DNA from: Novosphingobium sp.
GTDB taxonomy: Bacteria; Pseudomonadota; Alphaproteobacteria; Sphingomonadales; Sphingomonadaceae
Assembly (NCBI GenBank): GCA_030697365.1
Contig: JAUYQH010000193.1
Span: forward strand, 1 to 48,093
DNA length: 48,093 bases
Reading direction: 5' to 3'
The number at the start of each line of letters is the position of its first letter. Position 1 is the stretch's first letter. Position numbers and translations under genes: made by a program. Positions 8,801 through 17,295 of the stretch are shown here, piece after piece. The notes under the pieces are model-generated. The model searched no databases. It was not told the origin of the DNA and worked only from the letters and a program-made list of their open reading frames with translations.

Positions 8801-9076
8801 ATGAATATACTTCGAATCAAAAATGTCGTACTCAGGCCAATGCTCGTTCTCAGCCGAGATCGAGACGATGCTATGGACATACTCGATCAGAGCTTCGGCC
8901 TGGGCATGGGCAGTCGGCTCATCACCGGCCCCGACATGGTGGACTGGAACCCAGACCACACGCGCTTCCCGGACACGTTGCGAAACTGGATCGAGAGAAG
9001 CCGGCGGGGAATCGTCTGGTCAGTGGACGCGGGCCTCAACTGGGAGATGGTCTGCACCGATCTTGGTGATCCCTGA
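8801..9076 (+). CDS. Hypothetical protein, 91 aa, upstream of the R-M pair
   Basis: The ATG has a good ribosome-binding site (GAGG, 8 bases upstream) and the ORF ends 96 bases before the methyltransferase start. The protein is soluble, acidic and tryptophan-rich toward the C-terminus (MVDWNPDHTRFPDTLRNWIE, then IVWSVDAGLNWEMVC). It has no signal peptide, membrane segment or HTH that I can recognise, and I cannot assign a family. It could be a cargo gene of the island, a small regulator of the R-M genes, or a remnant. The case for a real gene is the ribosome-binding site and composition. Confidence 0.55.
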   Translation: MNILRIKNVVLRPMLVLSRDRDDAMDILDQSFGLGMGSRLITGPDMVDWNPDHTRFPDTLRNWIERSRRGIVWSVDAGLNWEMVCTDLGDP

Positions 9077-9159
9077 TCGGCGTGGCCGCCCGACGATGAG
9101 CGTCGCTTCGTACGGGTAGTGCTCCGAGCCATCCCGTGGCACATGGTGTCGAACTAACT

Positions 9160-9166
9160 AGGAGGG
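9160..9166 (+). promoter_or_regulatory. Shine-Dalgarno that fixes a TTG start
   Basis: AGGAGGG ends 6 bases before the TTG at 9173. An ATG at 9168 is out of frame, only one base after the Shine-Dalgarno, and reaches a stop within six codons. The TTG is therefore the likely start of the methyltransferase. A weak start codon may keep its expression modest. Confidence 0.6.
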
Positions 9167-9172
9167 CATGGC

Positions 9173-11293
9173 TTGTCGCGGCTGACCGATCTGATTGCAC
9201 AAGCGAAAGCCAAGGACGCGGCGCTGGGGCACGAATTGGAGCGCGAGTTCAAGGCGCTCTCCGCGCGCCGCGCTTTCGGGCTGAACTACGAACGGCACAA
9301 GCCAGAATCTGTCGAGCTCCCGGGTCGCTCTGTTCGAAAGGGCGATAAGGTTCGCGTTTTGCCGCCGCGCGGATCGACCGTGAAGGGCGATAAGCGGCTT
9401 TGGAAGGTTCTCGGCTTCAACGGACAGGGCGAAGTGCGGCAGGCGCGGCTTGAGCTGATCGGCGGCGAACCCCCGGAACAGCAGAGCGCCAGCATTGCCG
9501 ATTTGATCGTAGTTGCCGAATTCAAGGACTACATCTATCCCGGCCTTGTCAGCACCGGCAAGGTCGAGCGCGGCGGCAACAAGCCATTTCACACCGTGAT
9601 CAACGGCGAGAACTTCCATGTGCTGGAAGCGTTGACCTTCACCCATCGCGGCAAGATCGATGCCATCTACATCGATCCGCCATACAATACCGGCGCACGC
9701 GACTGGAAATACAACAACGATTATGTCGAGGGTGAGGACCTCTATCGCCACTCCAAGTGGCTGGCGATGATGGAGCGACGGTTGCTCATCGCGCGGCATT
9801 TGCTCAAACCAGAAAACTCGGTCCTGATCGTCACCATAGACGAGAAGGAATACCTCAGGCTCGGCCTGCTGATCGATCAGATTTTTCCAGATGGTCGGCT
9901 GCAAATGGTCACGTCGATCATCAACCCCCGAGCAGGTGTGGCTAGGCCAGACGCGTTCACACGTGTGGAAGAATATATATTTGTTCTTCAAATTGGCCAT
10001 TCGAAGGTTGAAGCCGCGGGGCTCGCGGGCGACGAGATTTCGGAGAAAAACACTTCACCGATTTGGTTTTCTCTTATGCGAACGGGTTCTGAAAGCGCGC
10101 GTTATGACCGTCCAAATTTGTTCTATCCCATATGGGTTACGTCAGAAGGTCTGTTGCATTCAGTTGGTGAGCCGCTTCCGCTCTTGCAGTCCAAAGAGGA
10201 AGTGGACGCGCCAGAGGTCGGCTTGACTGCGATATGGCCACTTCGACCAAACGGCACGGAGAATCGCTGGCAACTAGGCGCTGACTCACTTCGAAATGCC
10301 TTATCGGACGGGACAGCGAAGCTTAACACGAACGGCGTCCGACACACTGTCAACTACCTCCGTGAGGCTGAAAAAAGAAGAATTGCGGCAGGCGAAATAG
10401 AGGTATTCGGGAAGGATGAAAGTGGGGCGCTGATCTTGTCCCATGGGGAAGGGTCGAGACGGCTTACACGACCGAAAACGGTTTGGAATAGCCCAGGTCA
10501 TGACGCCGGTCTTTTCGGATCATCCCTGCTTCGATCTTTTGTCGGGAATCGGAAATTTCCATTTCCGAAAGCACTGTATGCCGTAGAAGACACTTTAAGG
10601 TTTTTCTTGGCCAATAAGCCAAGTGCCGCGGTTCTCGACTTTTTCGCCGGGTCTGGCACCACCGCGCACGCTATCATGCGCCTCAACCGACAGGATGGCG
10701 GACGACGGCAATGCATCTCAGTGACCAACAACGAGGTGGCAGCCGACGAGCATAAGCGGCTGAGAGACGAAGCCCTTCGCCCCGGCGATCCCTTGTGGGA
10801 GCAGTGGGGCATTTGCGAACACATCACCAAACCTCGGATCAAGGCAGCTATCACTGGACAGACGCCCGAAGGCGAGCCGATCAAAGGCGACTATAAGTTC
10901 ACCGACGAATTCCCAATGTCGGAAGGCTTCGAGGAGAACGCCGAATTCTTCACCCTCACCTATGAAACCCCGGTCGCTGTCAGCCACAATCGAGCCTTTG
11001 CTCGCATCGCTCCGTTGCTGTGGATGCGCGCCGGAAGCGAGGGTAGGCGGATCGAGGCGTTGTCTCACGCCGGGTGGGAGGTTTCAGAAACTTATGGACT
11101 TCTCACTGAGCTAGACACCGCCGGCCCATTTGCGAACGCTGTAGCGGACGCGGAGGGGATGCGCTTGGCATATATTGTGACCGATGACGAGCGGCGGTTT
11201 CAGGCTATCGTGCGCCAACTTCCCAGCTCGGTCGAGCCGGTGCGCCTCTACGAATCCTATCTTACCAATTTCCGCTTTGCGATGGGGCGCTGA
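9173..11293 (+). CDS. Type III-like DNA adenine methyltransferase (Mod subunit)
   Basis: The 706-residue protein has beta-class N6-adenine methyltransferase motif order: catalytic motif IV DPPYNTG at residues 168-174, then SAM-binding motif I FFAGSGTT near 490-497. The roughly 250 residues between them, with lower GC and variable sequence, are the expected target-recognition region. Motif IV lies in a longer conserved block (IDAIYIDPPYNTG, YRHSKWLAMMERRLLIARHLL). It would methylate adenine in a short asymmetric site to protect host DNA. The helicase/nuclease gene follows after 5 bases, so the two are one transcript. The length suits a Mod protein. The exact target cannot be read from sequence. 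The TRD has codon use unlike the flanks, consistent with exchange. Confidence 0.92.
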   Translation: MSRLTDLIAQAKAKDAALGHELEREFKALSARRAFGLNYERHKPESVELPGRSVRKGDKVRVLPPRGSTVKGDKRLWKVLGFNGQGEVRQARLELIGGEPPEQQSASIADLIVVAEFKDYIYPGLVSTGKVERGGNKPFHTVINGENFHVLEALTFTHRGKIDAIYIDPPYNTGARDWKYNNDYVEGEDLYRHSKWLAMMERRLLIARHLLKPENSVLIVTIDEKEYLRLGLLIDQIFPDGRLQMVTSIINPRAGVARPDAFTRVEEYIFVLQIGHSKVEAAGLAGDEISEKNTSPIWFSLMRTGSESARYDRPNLFYPIWVTSEGLLHSVGEPLPLLQSKEEVDAPEVGLTAIWPLRPNGTENRWQLGADSLRNALSDGTAKLNTNGVRHTVNYLREAEKRRIAAGEIEVFGKDESGALILSHGEGSRRLTRPKTVWNSPGHDAGLFGSSLLRSFVGNRKFPFPKALYAVEDTLRFFLANKPSAAVLDFFAGSGTTAHAIMRLNRQDGGRRQCISVTNNEVAADEHKRLRDEALRPGDPLWEQWGICEHITKPRIKAAITGQTPEGEPIKGDYKFTDEFPMSEGFEENAEFFTLTYETPVAVSHNRAFARIAPLLWMRAGSEGRRIEALSHAGWEVSETYGLLTELDTAGPFANAVADAEGMRLAYIVTDDERRFQAIVRQLPSSVEPVRLYESYLTNFRFAMGR

Positions 11294-11298
11294 TCACC

Positions 11299-13899
11299 AT
11301 GAAGTTCACGCTCAAGGATTATCAGGAAGAGGCGGTCAAGGAGGTGCTCGACCGGCTGCGCAAGGCGCGCAAGCGGTGGCATGACGATGGCGACAAGCAC
11401 GCTTTCTCTCTTTCGGCAACGACCGGGTCGGGCAAGACCGTGATGGCCGCTGCAGCCATCGAAACCCTGTTCTTTAGCAGCGACGAATATGACTTCGAAC
11501 CCGATCCCGGTGCAGTGGTCATTTGGTTCAGCGACGACCCTTCGCTCAACGAACAATCCAAGTGGCGGCTGCAACAGGCTTCCGACAAGCTGACTGTTTC
11601 CGATCTGGTGACTGTCGAAAACACCTTCAGTCGCGAGAGGTTCGAGCCGGGCAAGGTCTATTTCCTCAACACGCAAAAGCTGTCCCAAAACAGCCTGCTG
11701 GTGCGTGGCCACGATGCCGATGATTCCGCCATCGAACTGGACGACCGGCAACTCCCGATCATGCCGGATGCGCGGGCGCACACGATCTACGACACGATCC
11801 GCAACACCATCGATGATCCAGAGTTGACGCTCTACCTTGTGTTGGACGAGGCCCATCGCGGGATGCGCGAACCGACAGCCCACGCGGCGACAAATCGGCA
11901 GACGCTGATCAAACAGTTGATCAATGGTCATGGCTCCGTTCCAGGAATGCCGATTGTCTGGGGCATTTCGGCGACCGTCCAACGGTTCAACGCAGCCGTC
12001 GAAGGGATGAAGGGGCACAGCACTTTGCCCGCTGTGCAAGTGGATTTGCAGAAGGTGCAGGATTCCGGGCTGATCAAGGACACGATCGATCTGGCTATCC
12101 CGACCGAAGTTGGCGACTTTGCAACGGCATTGCTCCGCCTTGGCACTCTCAAGCTTCGCGACATTTCGAAGGCTTGGGCAGACTATGCAGAGCAGCAGAA
12201 GGAGCCGCAGGCGGTCCAGCCGCTGATGGTGCTGCAAGTGCCTAACAATCCCGACGCCAATGAAATTGCGGGTTGGCTGGACGTGTTGTTCGATGCCTGG
12301 CCCGAACTGCCGCAGGATTGCCTCGCCAATGTTTTTGGCGCGCACAAGCTGGAGACCTTCGGCAAATTTGAGGTTCCATACATCTTACCCGAACGAGTCC
12401 AGCAAACCGACCAGGTGCGCATTCTGCTGGCTAAGGACGCAATCAGCACAGGTTGGGACTGCCCGCGTGCCGAAGTGATGGTTTCCTTCCGCTCAGCGAC
12501 AGACAAAACCCATATCACGCAGTTGCTAGGCCGCATGGTCCGCACACCGCTGGCTCGGCGCATTCCTGGCAATGATCGGCTAAACGCGGTCGATTGCCTC
12601 TTGCCCCGCTTTAACAAGGAAGCTGTCGAAGCGGTTGTCGCTGCCTTGATGAGCGGCGGCGAGGGGGGCGACGATTTGCCTCTGCGCCGGGTGCTGATCA
12701 ATCCTATCGAAGTATTGCCCAATCCAGCCCTCTCAGAGGACGTATGGGGAAAGCTGGTCGCCCTGCCGTCACAGAGCCTACCTAAGAAGCAGACGCGCCC
12801 TGTGAAGCGTCTGACGGCCCTGGCGCATGAACTTGCGGTCGATGATCTTTTGCCCGGTGCAGGCAGGAAGGCGCACGCGGCGATGCACAAGGTCTTGGAC
12901 GAAGCGCAGGCGAAGTATGCTGACCGAATCAAGGAAGCGCGTGAAGCGGTCCTTACGGTTGAAGGCACTACATTGACCGCGAGCACGCAAACTCAGGCCA
13001 AGACCTTCAACGACTTTGTTCTTGCCGCTGACTATGCCGTGATCGAGGATGCCTATGCCCGCGCCGCTCGCACAATCAGCCCCGATCTGGCCCGCACCTA
13101 TGCCGAGCATCTTGCCAGCAAGGATGTGGACGCTGGCGACGAAGACGAATCCCTTATCGATGCCCACGCGACGATCGCCGCAATCGGCCTGATTGGCAGC
13201 ATCACGGATGAACTTGAAGCAGCAGCCGAGGCGCTGGCGGCGGAGTGGCTCCGTCAGTTCCGCGACCTCATCCGCAAGCTTCCCGACGAGCGGCAGGAAG
13301 CTTACCGAGTGATCCGAGAGATGAGCGCCGACCCGCTGGATGTCGATCTCGCCCGCCCGCATTCATCGATCCAGCCGACCACTGCAAAAGAAGTCAACGG
13401 CAAGGAATGCCCGTTGCCGCGATATGAGAGGCACTTGCTTTGCGACGGCGAAGGGAAGTTCCCGATTGCCTTCGATGCGAGTTGGGAAAAGACTGTGCTG
13501 GAAACCGAGCTGGCGCGGCAAGGCTGCGATGCATGGTATCGAAACCCGGCCCGCGCCAGTCAAGATTCGATCGGCATTGTCTATGACGACGGCGGTGAAC
13601 CGAAGATCGTGCGGCCAGACTTCATCTTTTTCGCCCGTGCCGAGGACGGAAGCGTGGTCGCAAACATCGTTGATCCGCACGGTTATCATTTGGCCGATTC
13701 GCTCCCCAAGCTAAGAGGGATGGCCCGGTATGCAGAGGAGAACGCCGGACTGTTCGGCAGGATCGAAGCGGTTGCTGAGGTCGACGGGAGGTTTCGGATG
13801 CTCGATTTGACCGACCCGGAGGTTCGCAATCTAATTGCCTCCGCTTCTAGTGCCAAGTCTGCCTACTCCGGGCCATTAGGGTTAGATTACCCCACATAG
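11299..13899 (+). CDS. Type III-like restriction enzyme helicase/nuclease (Res subunit)
   Basis: The 866-residue product is an SF2 helicase with Walker A TTGSGKT (K46), DEAH at 183-186, motif III GISAT and motif VI QLLGRMVR from residue 408. It would use ATP to move along or switch conformation on DNA after recognition with the Mod subunit. The C-terminal region (about 740-866) is where type III Res proteins carry a PD-(D/E)xK nuclease. Here it reads RPDFIFFARAEDG (D774) and then IVDPHG (D792, H794), so the usual lysine is replaced by histidine. The following GYHLADSLPKLRG looks like a conserved helix. It starts 5 bases after mod. It could be an active variant nuclease or a non-cutting partner. 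Confidence 0.88.
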   Translation: MKFTLKDYQEEAVKEVLDRLRKARKRWHDDGDKHAFSLSATTGSGKTVMAAAAIETLFFSSDEYDFEPDPGAVVIWFSDDPSLNEQSKWRLQQASDKLTVSDLVTVENTFSRERFEPGKVYFLNTQKLSQNSLLVRGHDADDSAIELDDRQLPIMPDARAHTIYDTIRNTIDDPELTLYLVLDEAHRGMREPTAHAATNRQTLIKQLINGHGSVPGMPIVWGISATVQRFNAAVEGMKGHSTLPAVQVDLQKVQDSGLIKDTIDLAIPTEVGDFATALLRLGTLKLRDISKAWADYAEQQKEPQAVQPLMVLQVPNNPDANEIAGWLDVLFDAWPELPQDCLANVFGAHKLETFGKFEVPYILPERVQQTDQVRILLAKDAISTGWDCPRAEVMVSFRSATDKTHITQLLGRMVRTPLARRIPGNDRLNAVDCLLPRFNKEAVEAVVAALMSGGEGGDDLPLRRVLINPIEVLPNPALSEDVWGKLVALPSQSLPKKQTRPVKRLTALAHELAVDDLLPGAGRKAHAAMHKVLDEAQAKYADRIKEAREAVLTVEGTTLTASTQTQAKTFNDFVLAADYAVIEDAYARAARTISPDLARTYAEHLASKDVDAGDEDESLIDAHATIAAIGLIGSITDELEAAAEALAAEWLRQFRDLIRKLPDERQEAYRVIREMSADPLDVDLARPHSSIQPTTAKEVNGKECPLPRYERHLLCDGEGKFPIAFDASWEKTVLETELARQGCDAWYRNPARASQDSIGIVYDDGGEPKIVRPDFIFFARAEDGSVVANIVDPHGYHLADSLPKLRGMARYAEENAGLFGRIEAVAEVDGRFRMLDLTDPEVRNLIASASSAKSAYSGPLGLDYPT

Positions 13900-14250
13900 T
13901 GGGAACACATGCGGTATCGGGCCGACCGGCAGATCCGGCTTTTGGGTAGCATGAAGAGAAGCCTCACGACCGGATCGCAACGACAGTAGCCGCAGCGGGT
14001 TGCGTTTGCCAAAGAAGAAAGGGATCGTCGCCCGTGAACAACGCGATTTGAAGATTTTGCCGGTCGCAGCGTGATAGCTGGACCGGCCAAGATAATCGTC
14101 GCTGAAGTCGCGAAGCGCCGCTCAGAACGCGCCGAGCGGCAAAGGGTGGCAGTTTATCGAGGGCAGCGCGAAACTCGGCGGGGGCGCATTACAATAGACT
14201 CCAACGCGGGTCGGGCGTAGTCTCTGCGAGCTTCCTTCAAGGAGGATGAG
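13900..14250. other. Intergenic stretch after the R-M pair
   Basis: I see no convincing gene in these 351 bases. A minus-strand frame stays open for about 60 codons across the first half but has no start, no ribosome-binding site and no recognisable motif. The last bases carry the strong AAGGAGG ribosome-binding site of the next gene. The right edge of the accessory region probably lies here. Confidence 0.4.
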
Positions 14251-14649
14251 ATGCGCTATCTTCTCGTCATCGCCGCCGCAGCCGGACTCGTAGGAACGGC
14301 TTCTTGGGGTCAGACCGCGCCCGGTGCCACCACAGCCGCAGCGGGCGTCCAATGTACCAGACTGAATGCTAACGGCAGGGCCTCCCCTGAGGCAGTCCTG
14401 ACGGTCAACGTCAACGGTCAGGATGTAGGCACCTTTGACGGCGGCGTTTATTCCAATCTCGAAGATTTCATGGCGCCGGGTCCAAACACGATCAAACTGA
14501 CGTTTTCCGGTCCGGGCGATCGGATGGTGAATGGAGAGTTGCGCTGCTTGCGACCGGGCCAGGCCAGCTCGCGTAATAGGATATTGACGCTAACGCCAAC
14601 CGCCAACCGGCTGACTGCGCAGGCTCAGGTCAACTACGTTCCCCGGTAG
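14251..14649 (+). CDS. Exported hypothetical protein, 132 aa
   Basis: A strong ribosome-binding site (AAGGAGG, 5 bases before ATG) and a classic signal peptide (MRYLLVIAAAAGLVGTASWG, cleavage likely before QT) point to a secreted or periplasmic protein of about 110 residues. The mature part is beta-rich (AVLTVNVNGQDVGTFDGGVY, NTIKLTFSGPGD) with two cysteines (VQCTRL and LRCLRP) that could form a disulfide. It resembles a small Ig-like or jelly-roll fold, but I do not recognise a family. Confidence 0.75.
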   Translation: MRYLLVIAAAAGLVGTASWGQTAPGATTAAAGVQCTRLNANGRASPEAVLTVNVNGQDVGTFDGGVYSNLEDFMAPGPNTIKLTFSGPGDRMVNGELRCLRPGQASSRNRILTLTPTANRLTAQAQVNYVPR

Positions 14650-14669
14650 GCTTGGGTCGTGATTATCAA

Positions 14670-14876
14670 GTGACCCGCGACCTAGAGCTATGGGCCTGCG
14701 CGCTGGCGATCGAGCGCGAGCATGGCGAAGGCGCGTTTCTGCATGCAGCGATGGAGATCGATCGCATGGATGCAGAGGGCGAGCGGGAAGCTGCGGGCGT
14801 GTGGCGGGAAGTGCTGAAGCGGGTTGAGGCGCTGAAAGGTCATAGCGGACAATGCGATTCGCGCGTGGCACACTGA
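14670..14876 (+). CDS. DUF6961-type small protein
   Basis: The 68-residue helical protein starts TRDLELWACALAIEREHGEG and continues with a DRMDAEGEREAAGVWREVLKR helix. This matches the DUF6961 proteins common in sphingomonads, whose members usually begin MTRDxELWA. For that reason the GTG at 14670 is preferred over a TTG at 14652, which would add six residues. No clear ribosome-binding site exists for either. Function unknown. It closely follows the exported-protein gene and may be co-transcribed. Confidence 0.7.
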   Translation: MTRDLELWACALAIEREHGEGAFLHAAMEIDRMDAEGEREAAGVWREVLKRVEALKGHSGQCDSRVAH

Positions 14877-14899
14877 GGAAAGCGGGACGGGGGGGTTTA

Positions 14900-15280
14900 T
14901 CAAAGACGACGAAGCTGGGGCGCGAGCATCGATGGCGCCGGTCGGTAGGCTCCCGAAACTTGGCTATGCGTCCGTTCAGGCTGGATTACCACCGAGAAGC
15001 GAACCCCGACCACGCCTTGGCTATCGACCCAGACAACCTCTCCCGCCACCCAGCCAATGTTGCGGAGATCAATCTCGACGTGGGTCCCTGGGAACAGGCT
15101 GACTTCCAGTCTTGCTTTGAGCCCGGTGGAAGAGATGTCCTTGATCGATAGAGGGTGTTCAAGGGTCGATCCGCGCACCCTCATATTGGCCCGCATGAAG
15201 ACGCGAGACCGCTTGGCAACGCGGCATTCGTTGGCTTCAGCACCTCCATCGACATTTTTCATGATGCACAGGGCAGACAT
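14900..15280 (-). CDS. PilZ-domain protein
   Basis: The 126-residue protein is essentially one PilZ domain. RVAKRSRVFMRANMRV supplies the arginine-rich c-di-GMP-binding N-terminus. SIKDISSTGLKAR is the (D/N)xSxxG motif. The remaining strands (GTHVEIDLRNIGWVAGEVVW, QGVVGVRF) complete the barrel. PilZ proteins bind cyclic di-GMP or act as its structural adaptors in motility and surface attachment. No partner domain is fused. The ATG at 15280 gives the full ORF; an in-frame ATG at 15262 is also possible. It converges with the DUF6961 gene, and its upstream region holds a cluster of repeated motifs. Confidence 0.88.
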   Translation of the reverse strand: MSALCIMKNVDGGAEANECRVAKRSRVFMRANMRVRGSTLEHPLSIKDISSTGLKARLEVSLFPGTHVEIDLRNIGWVAGEVVWVDSQGVVGVRFSVVIQPERTHSQVSGAYRPAPSMLAPQLRRL

Positions 15281-15361
15281 GAAAGTGGTCTAACACGAAG
15301 TTGGTTAGCTCCCGCTTCAGCCTCGGTCAGTAAATATACGGAGGTCAGCGGCACGCGGCGC

Positions 15362-15450
15362 CATGTCGCACACATGTTGCACGGAATTGCCGAAGGGCTA
15401 ATGCAAAGCGCGGAACAGGGCGGGAAACCGTGCAACACGGATGCAACATG
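15362..15450. promoter_or_regulatory. Four-copy inverted/direct repeat array, possible operator
   Basis: Four copies of a 10-mer close to CATGTTGCAC occur. Two are direct at 15362-15371 (CATGTCGCAC) and 15373-15382 (CATGTTGCAC). Two are inverted at 15430-15439 (GTGCAACACG) and 15441-15450 (ATGCAACATG). Spacing within each pair is 11 bases, one helical turn, and the pairs are symmetric about a 47-base gap. Arrays like this are typical of cooperative repressor sites. It lies between the PilZ start and tRNA-Met. Confidence 0.45.
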
Positions 15451-15509
15451 GCCTAAGGTCGGTCTGGGCAATCCGCCCGCCATGAACCGCGCAATTCTGG
15501 GCTAGACGA

Positions 15510-15586
15510 TGGTAGCGGAGGAGGGACTTGAACCCCCGACACGCGGATTATGATTCCGCTGCTCTAACCAGCTGAGCTACTCCGCC
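15510..15586 (-). tRNA. tRNA-Met (CAT), elongator
   Basis: Read on the minus strand it folds as a 77-base tRNA with encoded CCA. The acceptor arm starts GGCGGAG and pairs with CTCCGCT (first pair G-U). The D arm is AGCTCAGCTGGTTAGAGC. The anticodon stem GCGGA/TCCGC surrounds loop ATCATAA, giving anticodon CAT. The T arm is GGGGGTTCAAGTCCC. The paired first position and overall sequence fit elongator methionine tRNA rather than initiator; a lysidine-modified Ile tRNA is less likely. Confidence 0.95.
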
Positions 15587-15650
15587 CCAAGGGCCGCCTT
15601 CGCGCTTTGGCGCGGCAAGGCGCGGCTCTTAGTGCGGCCGATGCGGGCGG

Positions 15651-16301
15651 TCAACCGGGACCCCCGCGAAAGGGCCAGGTTCCGGCATCCGCCCACGACC
15701 CGCCGAGGTAGCGGTGGAGTTCGAGACCGGCGAAGGTGAAAGCGCGGGGCTGGAAGTTTCTCGCGAGCTCGGCCTGAAGTGCCTTGGCTTCCGCTCCCGA
15801 TACCTTGTTCTGAACTGTGACGTGGAGCTTGCGTCGACCGCCGTCCTGCGCGGTCAGCACGCCGTGGAGGCTTTCGACCATGTCGGCGTGGAGCGCCGTT
15901 AGCGCCGGGCTGTCGATCGAGAACGCGGTGCCGCCGCCCAGCGGCATCAGCCCGGTGATCTTCGCCTGAGGAGGTGGCACGGCACTGTGCCTGGCCAGCA
16001 GACGCCTCACCTCGTCCTCGACGCTGGGCGGCAGCGAGTTGAACAGAGTTACGTGCGCGCGAACCTTGTTGCGTGCGGGCGGGAAGTGCGCGCGGCGCAG
16101 CCCATCCGCCCAGGCGAAGATGTCGGGCGGAAGCTGCGCGGTGACCAGCAGCGGCGCACCCGATCGCAGCAGGCCATCTCGAGAGTGGTTTTCGTCCAGG
16201 CCAGGCATCGTCTTGGCCAACCTTTGCAGGACGCGCGGGGTCCCGGCAAGCGGCCCGGGAGGGACCTCGCGAACCGATCCGGGGATGACCAGGGTCACCA
16301 C
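15651..16301 (-). CDS. 2H phosphoesterase (RNA 2',3'-cyclic phosphodiesterase/ligase-like)
   Basis: Two HxT motifs define the 2H superfamily: RAHVTLFNSLPP and KLHVTVQNKV, about 95 residues apart. The strand before the first (LLVTAQLPPDIFAWADGLRR) and the late LELHRYLGGSW block also fit. Such enzymes open or form 2',5' or 2',3'-cyclic phosphate bonds in RNA or nucleotides. The GTG at 16301 is the longest start; homologous sequence begins only at about residue 49 (APLLVTAQLPP), so the true start may be an internal codon. It lies 9 bases after mltG on the same strand and is probably translated from the same message. Exact substrate not assignable. Confidence 0.82.
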   Translation of the reverse strand: MVTLVIPGSVREVPPGPLAGTPRVLQRLAKTMPGLDENHSRDGLLRSGAPLLVTAQLPPDIFAWADGLRRAHFPPARNKVRAHVTLFNSLPPSVEDEVRRLLARHSAVPPPQAKITGLMPLGGGTAFSIDSPALTALHADMVESLHGVLTAQDGGRRKLHVTVQNKVSGAEAKALQAELARNFQPRAFTFAGLELHRYLGGSWADAGTWPFRGGPG

Positions 16302-16310
16302 AAGTTGGTG

Positions 16311-17279
16311 CTAGAGTTCGCCCCGCGCCCTGCGCAACGCGAACCACTTCGCCACGTTGGCGTTGTGCTCGGCCAAGGTGTTGGCGAAGACGTGGCCGCC
16401 GGTGCCGTCGGCGACCATGTACAGCGCTTCGGTCTGCTCCGGGTTGAGCACGGCTTCGATCGAGGCCTTGCCCGGATTGGTGATCGGTCCCTTGGGCAGA
16501 CCGGTCATCGAATATGTGTTGTAGTCGTTGATCGCGGCAATCTCGGACTGGCGGATGCGGCGGCCGAGCGGCTTGCCGCGGGTGATCGGATAGATGATCG
16601 TCGGATCGGCCTGGAGCAGCATCCCGGTGCGCAGGCGGTTTGAATAGAGCCCTGCGACCATTCGCCGTTCGCTGGGCTTGCCGGTTTCCTTCTCGACGAT
16701 GGAGGCCAACGTCAGCGCTTCCTGCGGGGTCTTCACCACCAGGTTGGGCGCGCGTTTGGCCCAGGCCTCGGCGAGGACCTTGCGCATCGCCGCCTGCATC
16801 CGCGCGACGACCTTGGCGCGCGCCTCGCCGCGCTCAAAATCGTAACTGTCGGGGAGCAATGTGCCATCGTCGGGCACCGGGATCGACCCGGTCAGCAGCG
16901 GCTGCGCCATCAGCCGGTCCCAGACCATGATCGAGGGCATTCCTTCGGGCACCGCAACGAAGCGGCGCAGGACCTTGCCGGACTGGAGCGTTTCGAGGAT
17001 CGTTGCGTTGCTGGCCTGCGCAGGCAGCAGGAATTCGCCCGCCTTGATCGGGGCCGATCCTCCAAGGATCCTCGCGCGGGTCAGGAACGCGCTGGCCGAA
17101 CCGATCGCCCGTTCGCGTTCGAGCTTGGCGGCGACGCTGGTCAGCGTCGAGCCGTCAGGCACGACGAACGCGGTTTCCTTGTCGAGCGGCCCCGCGCCGT
17201 ACCATCCGCGCAGCCACAATCCCACTGCGAGGAGGGCCACCAAAGCAATGGCGACCGCGAATTTGGTTCGAACGGACAT
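16311..17279 (-). CDS. mltG: Endolytic murein transglycosylase MltG
   Basis: The 322-residue protein has an N-terminal membrane anchor (FAVAIALVALLAVGLWLRGW) and the YceG/MltG fold, with the catalytic glutamate in LASIVEKETG and the conserved INDYNTYSMTGLPKGPITNP block. It cuts nascent glycan strands in the periplasm to end their synthesis. The ATG at 17279 is chosen over a GTG at 17309 that would overlap fabF; the resulting N-terminus is short before the anchor. The order acpP-fabF-mltG is a long-known arrangement in alphaproteobacteria and argues for one operon. Confidence 0.93.
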   Translation of the reverse strand: MSVRTKFAVAIALVALLAVGLWLRGWYGAGPLDKETAFVVPDGSTLTSVAAKLERERAIGSASAFLTRARILGGSAPIKAGEFLLPAQASNATILETLQSGKVLRRFVAVPEGMPSIMVWDRLMAQPLLTGSIPVPDDGTLLPDSYDFERGEARAKVVARMQAAMRKVLAEAWAKRAPNLVVKTPQEALTLASIVEKETGKPSERRMVAGLYSNRLRTGMLLQADPTIIYPITRGKPLGRRIRQSEIAAINDYNTYSMTGLPKGPITNPGKASIEAVLNPEQTEALYMVADGTGGHVFANTLAEHNANVAKWFALRRARGEL

Positions 17280-17295
17280 TCCGGTTCGGACTGGA

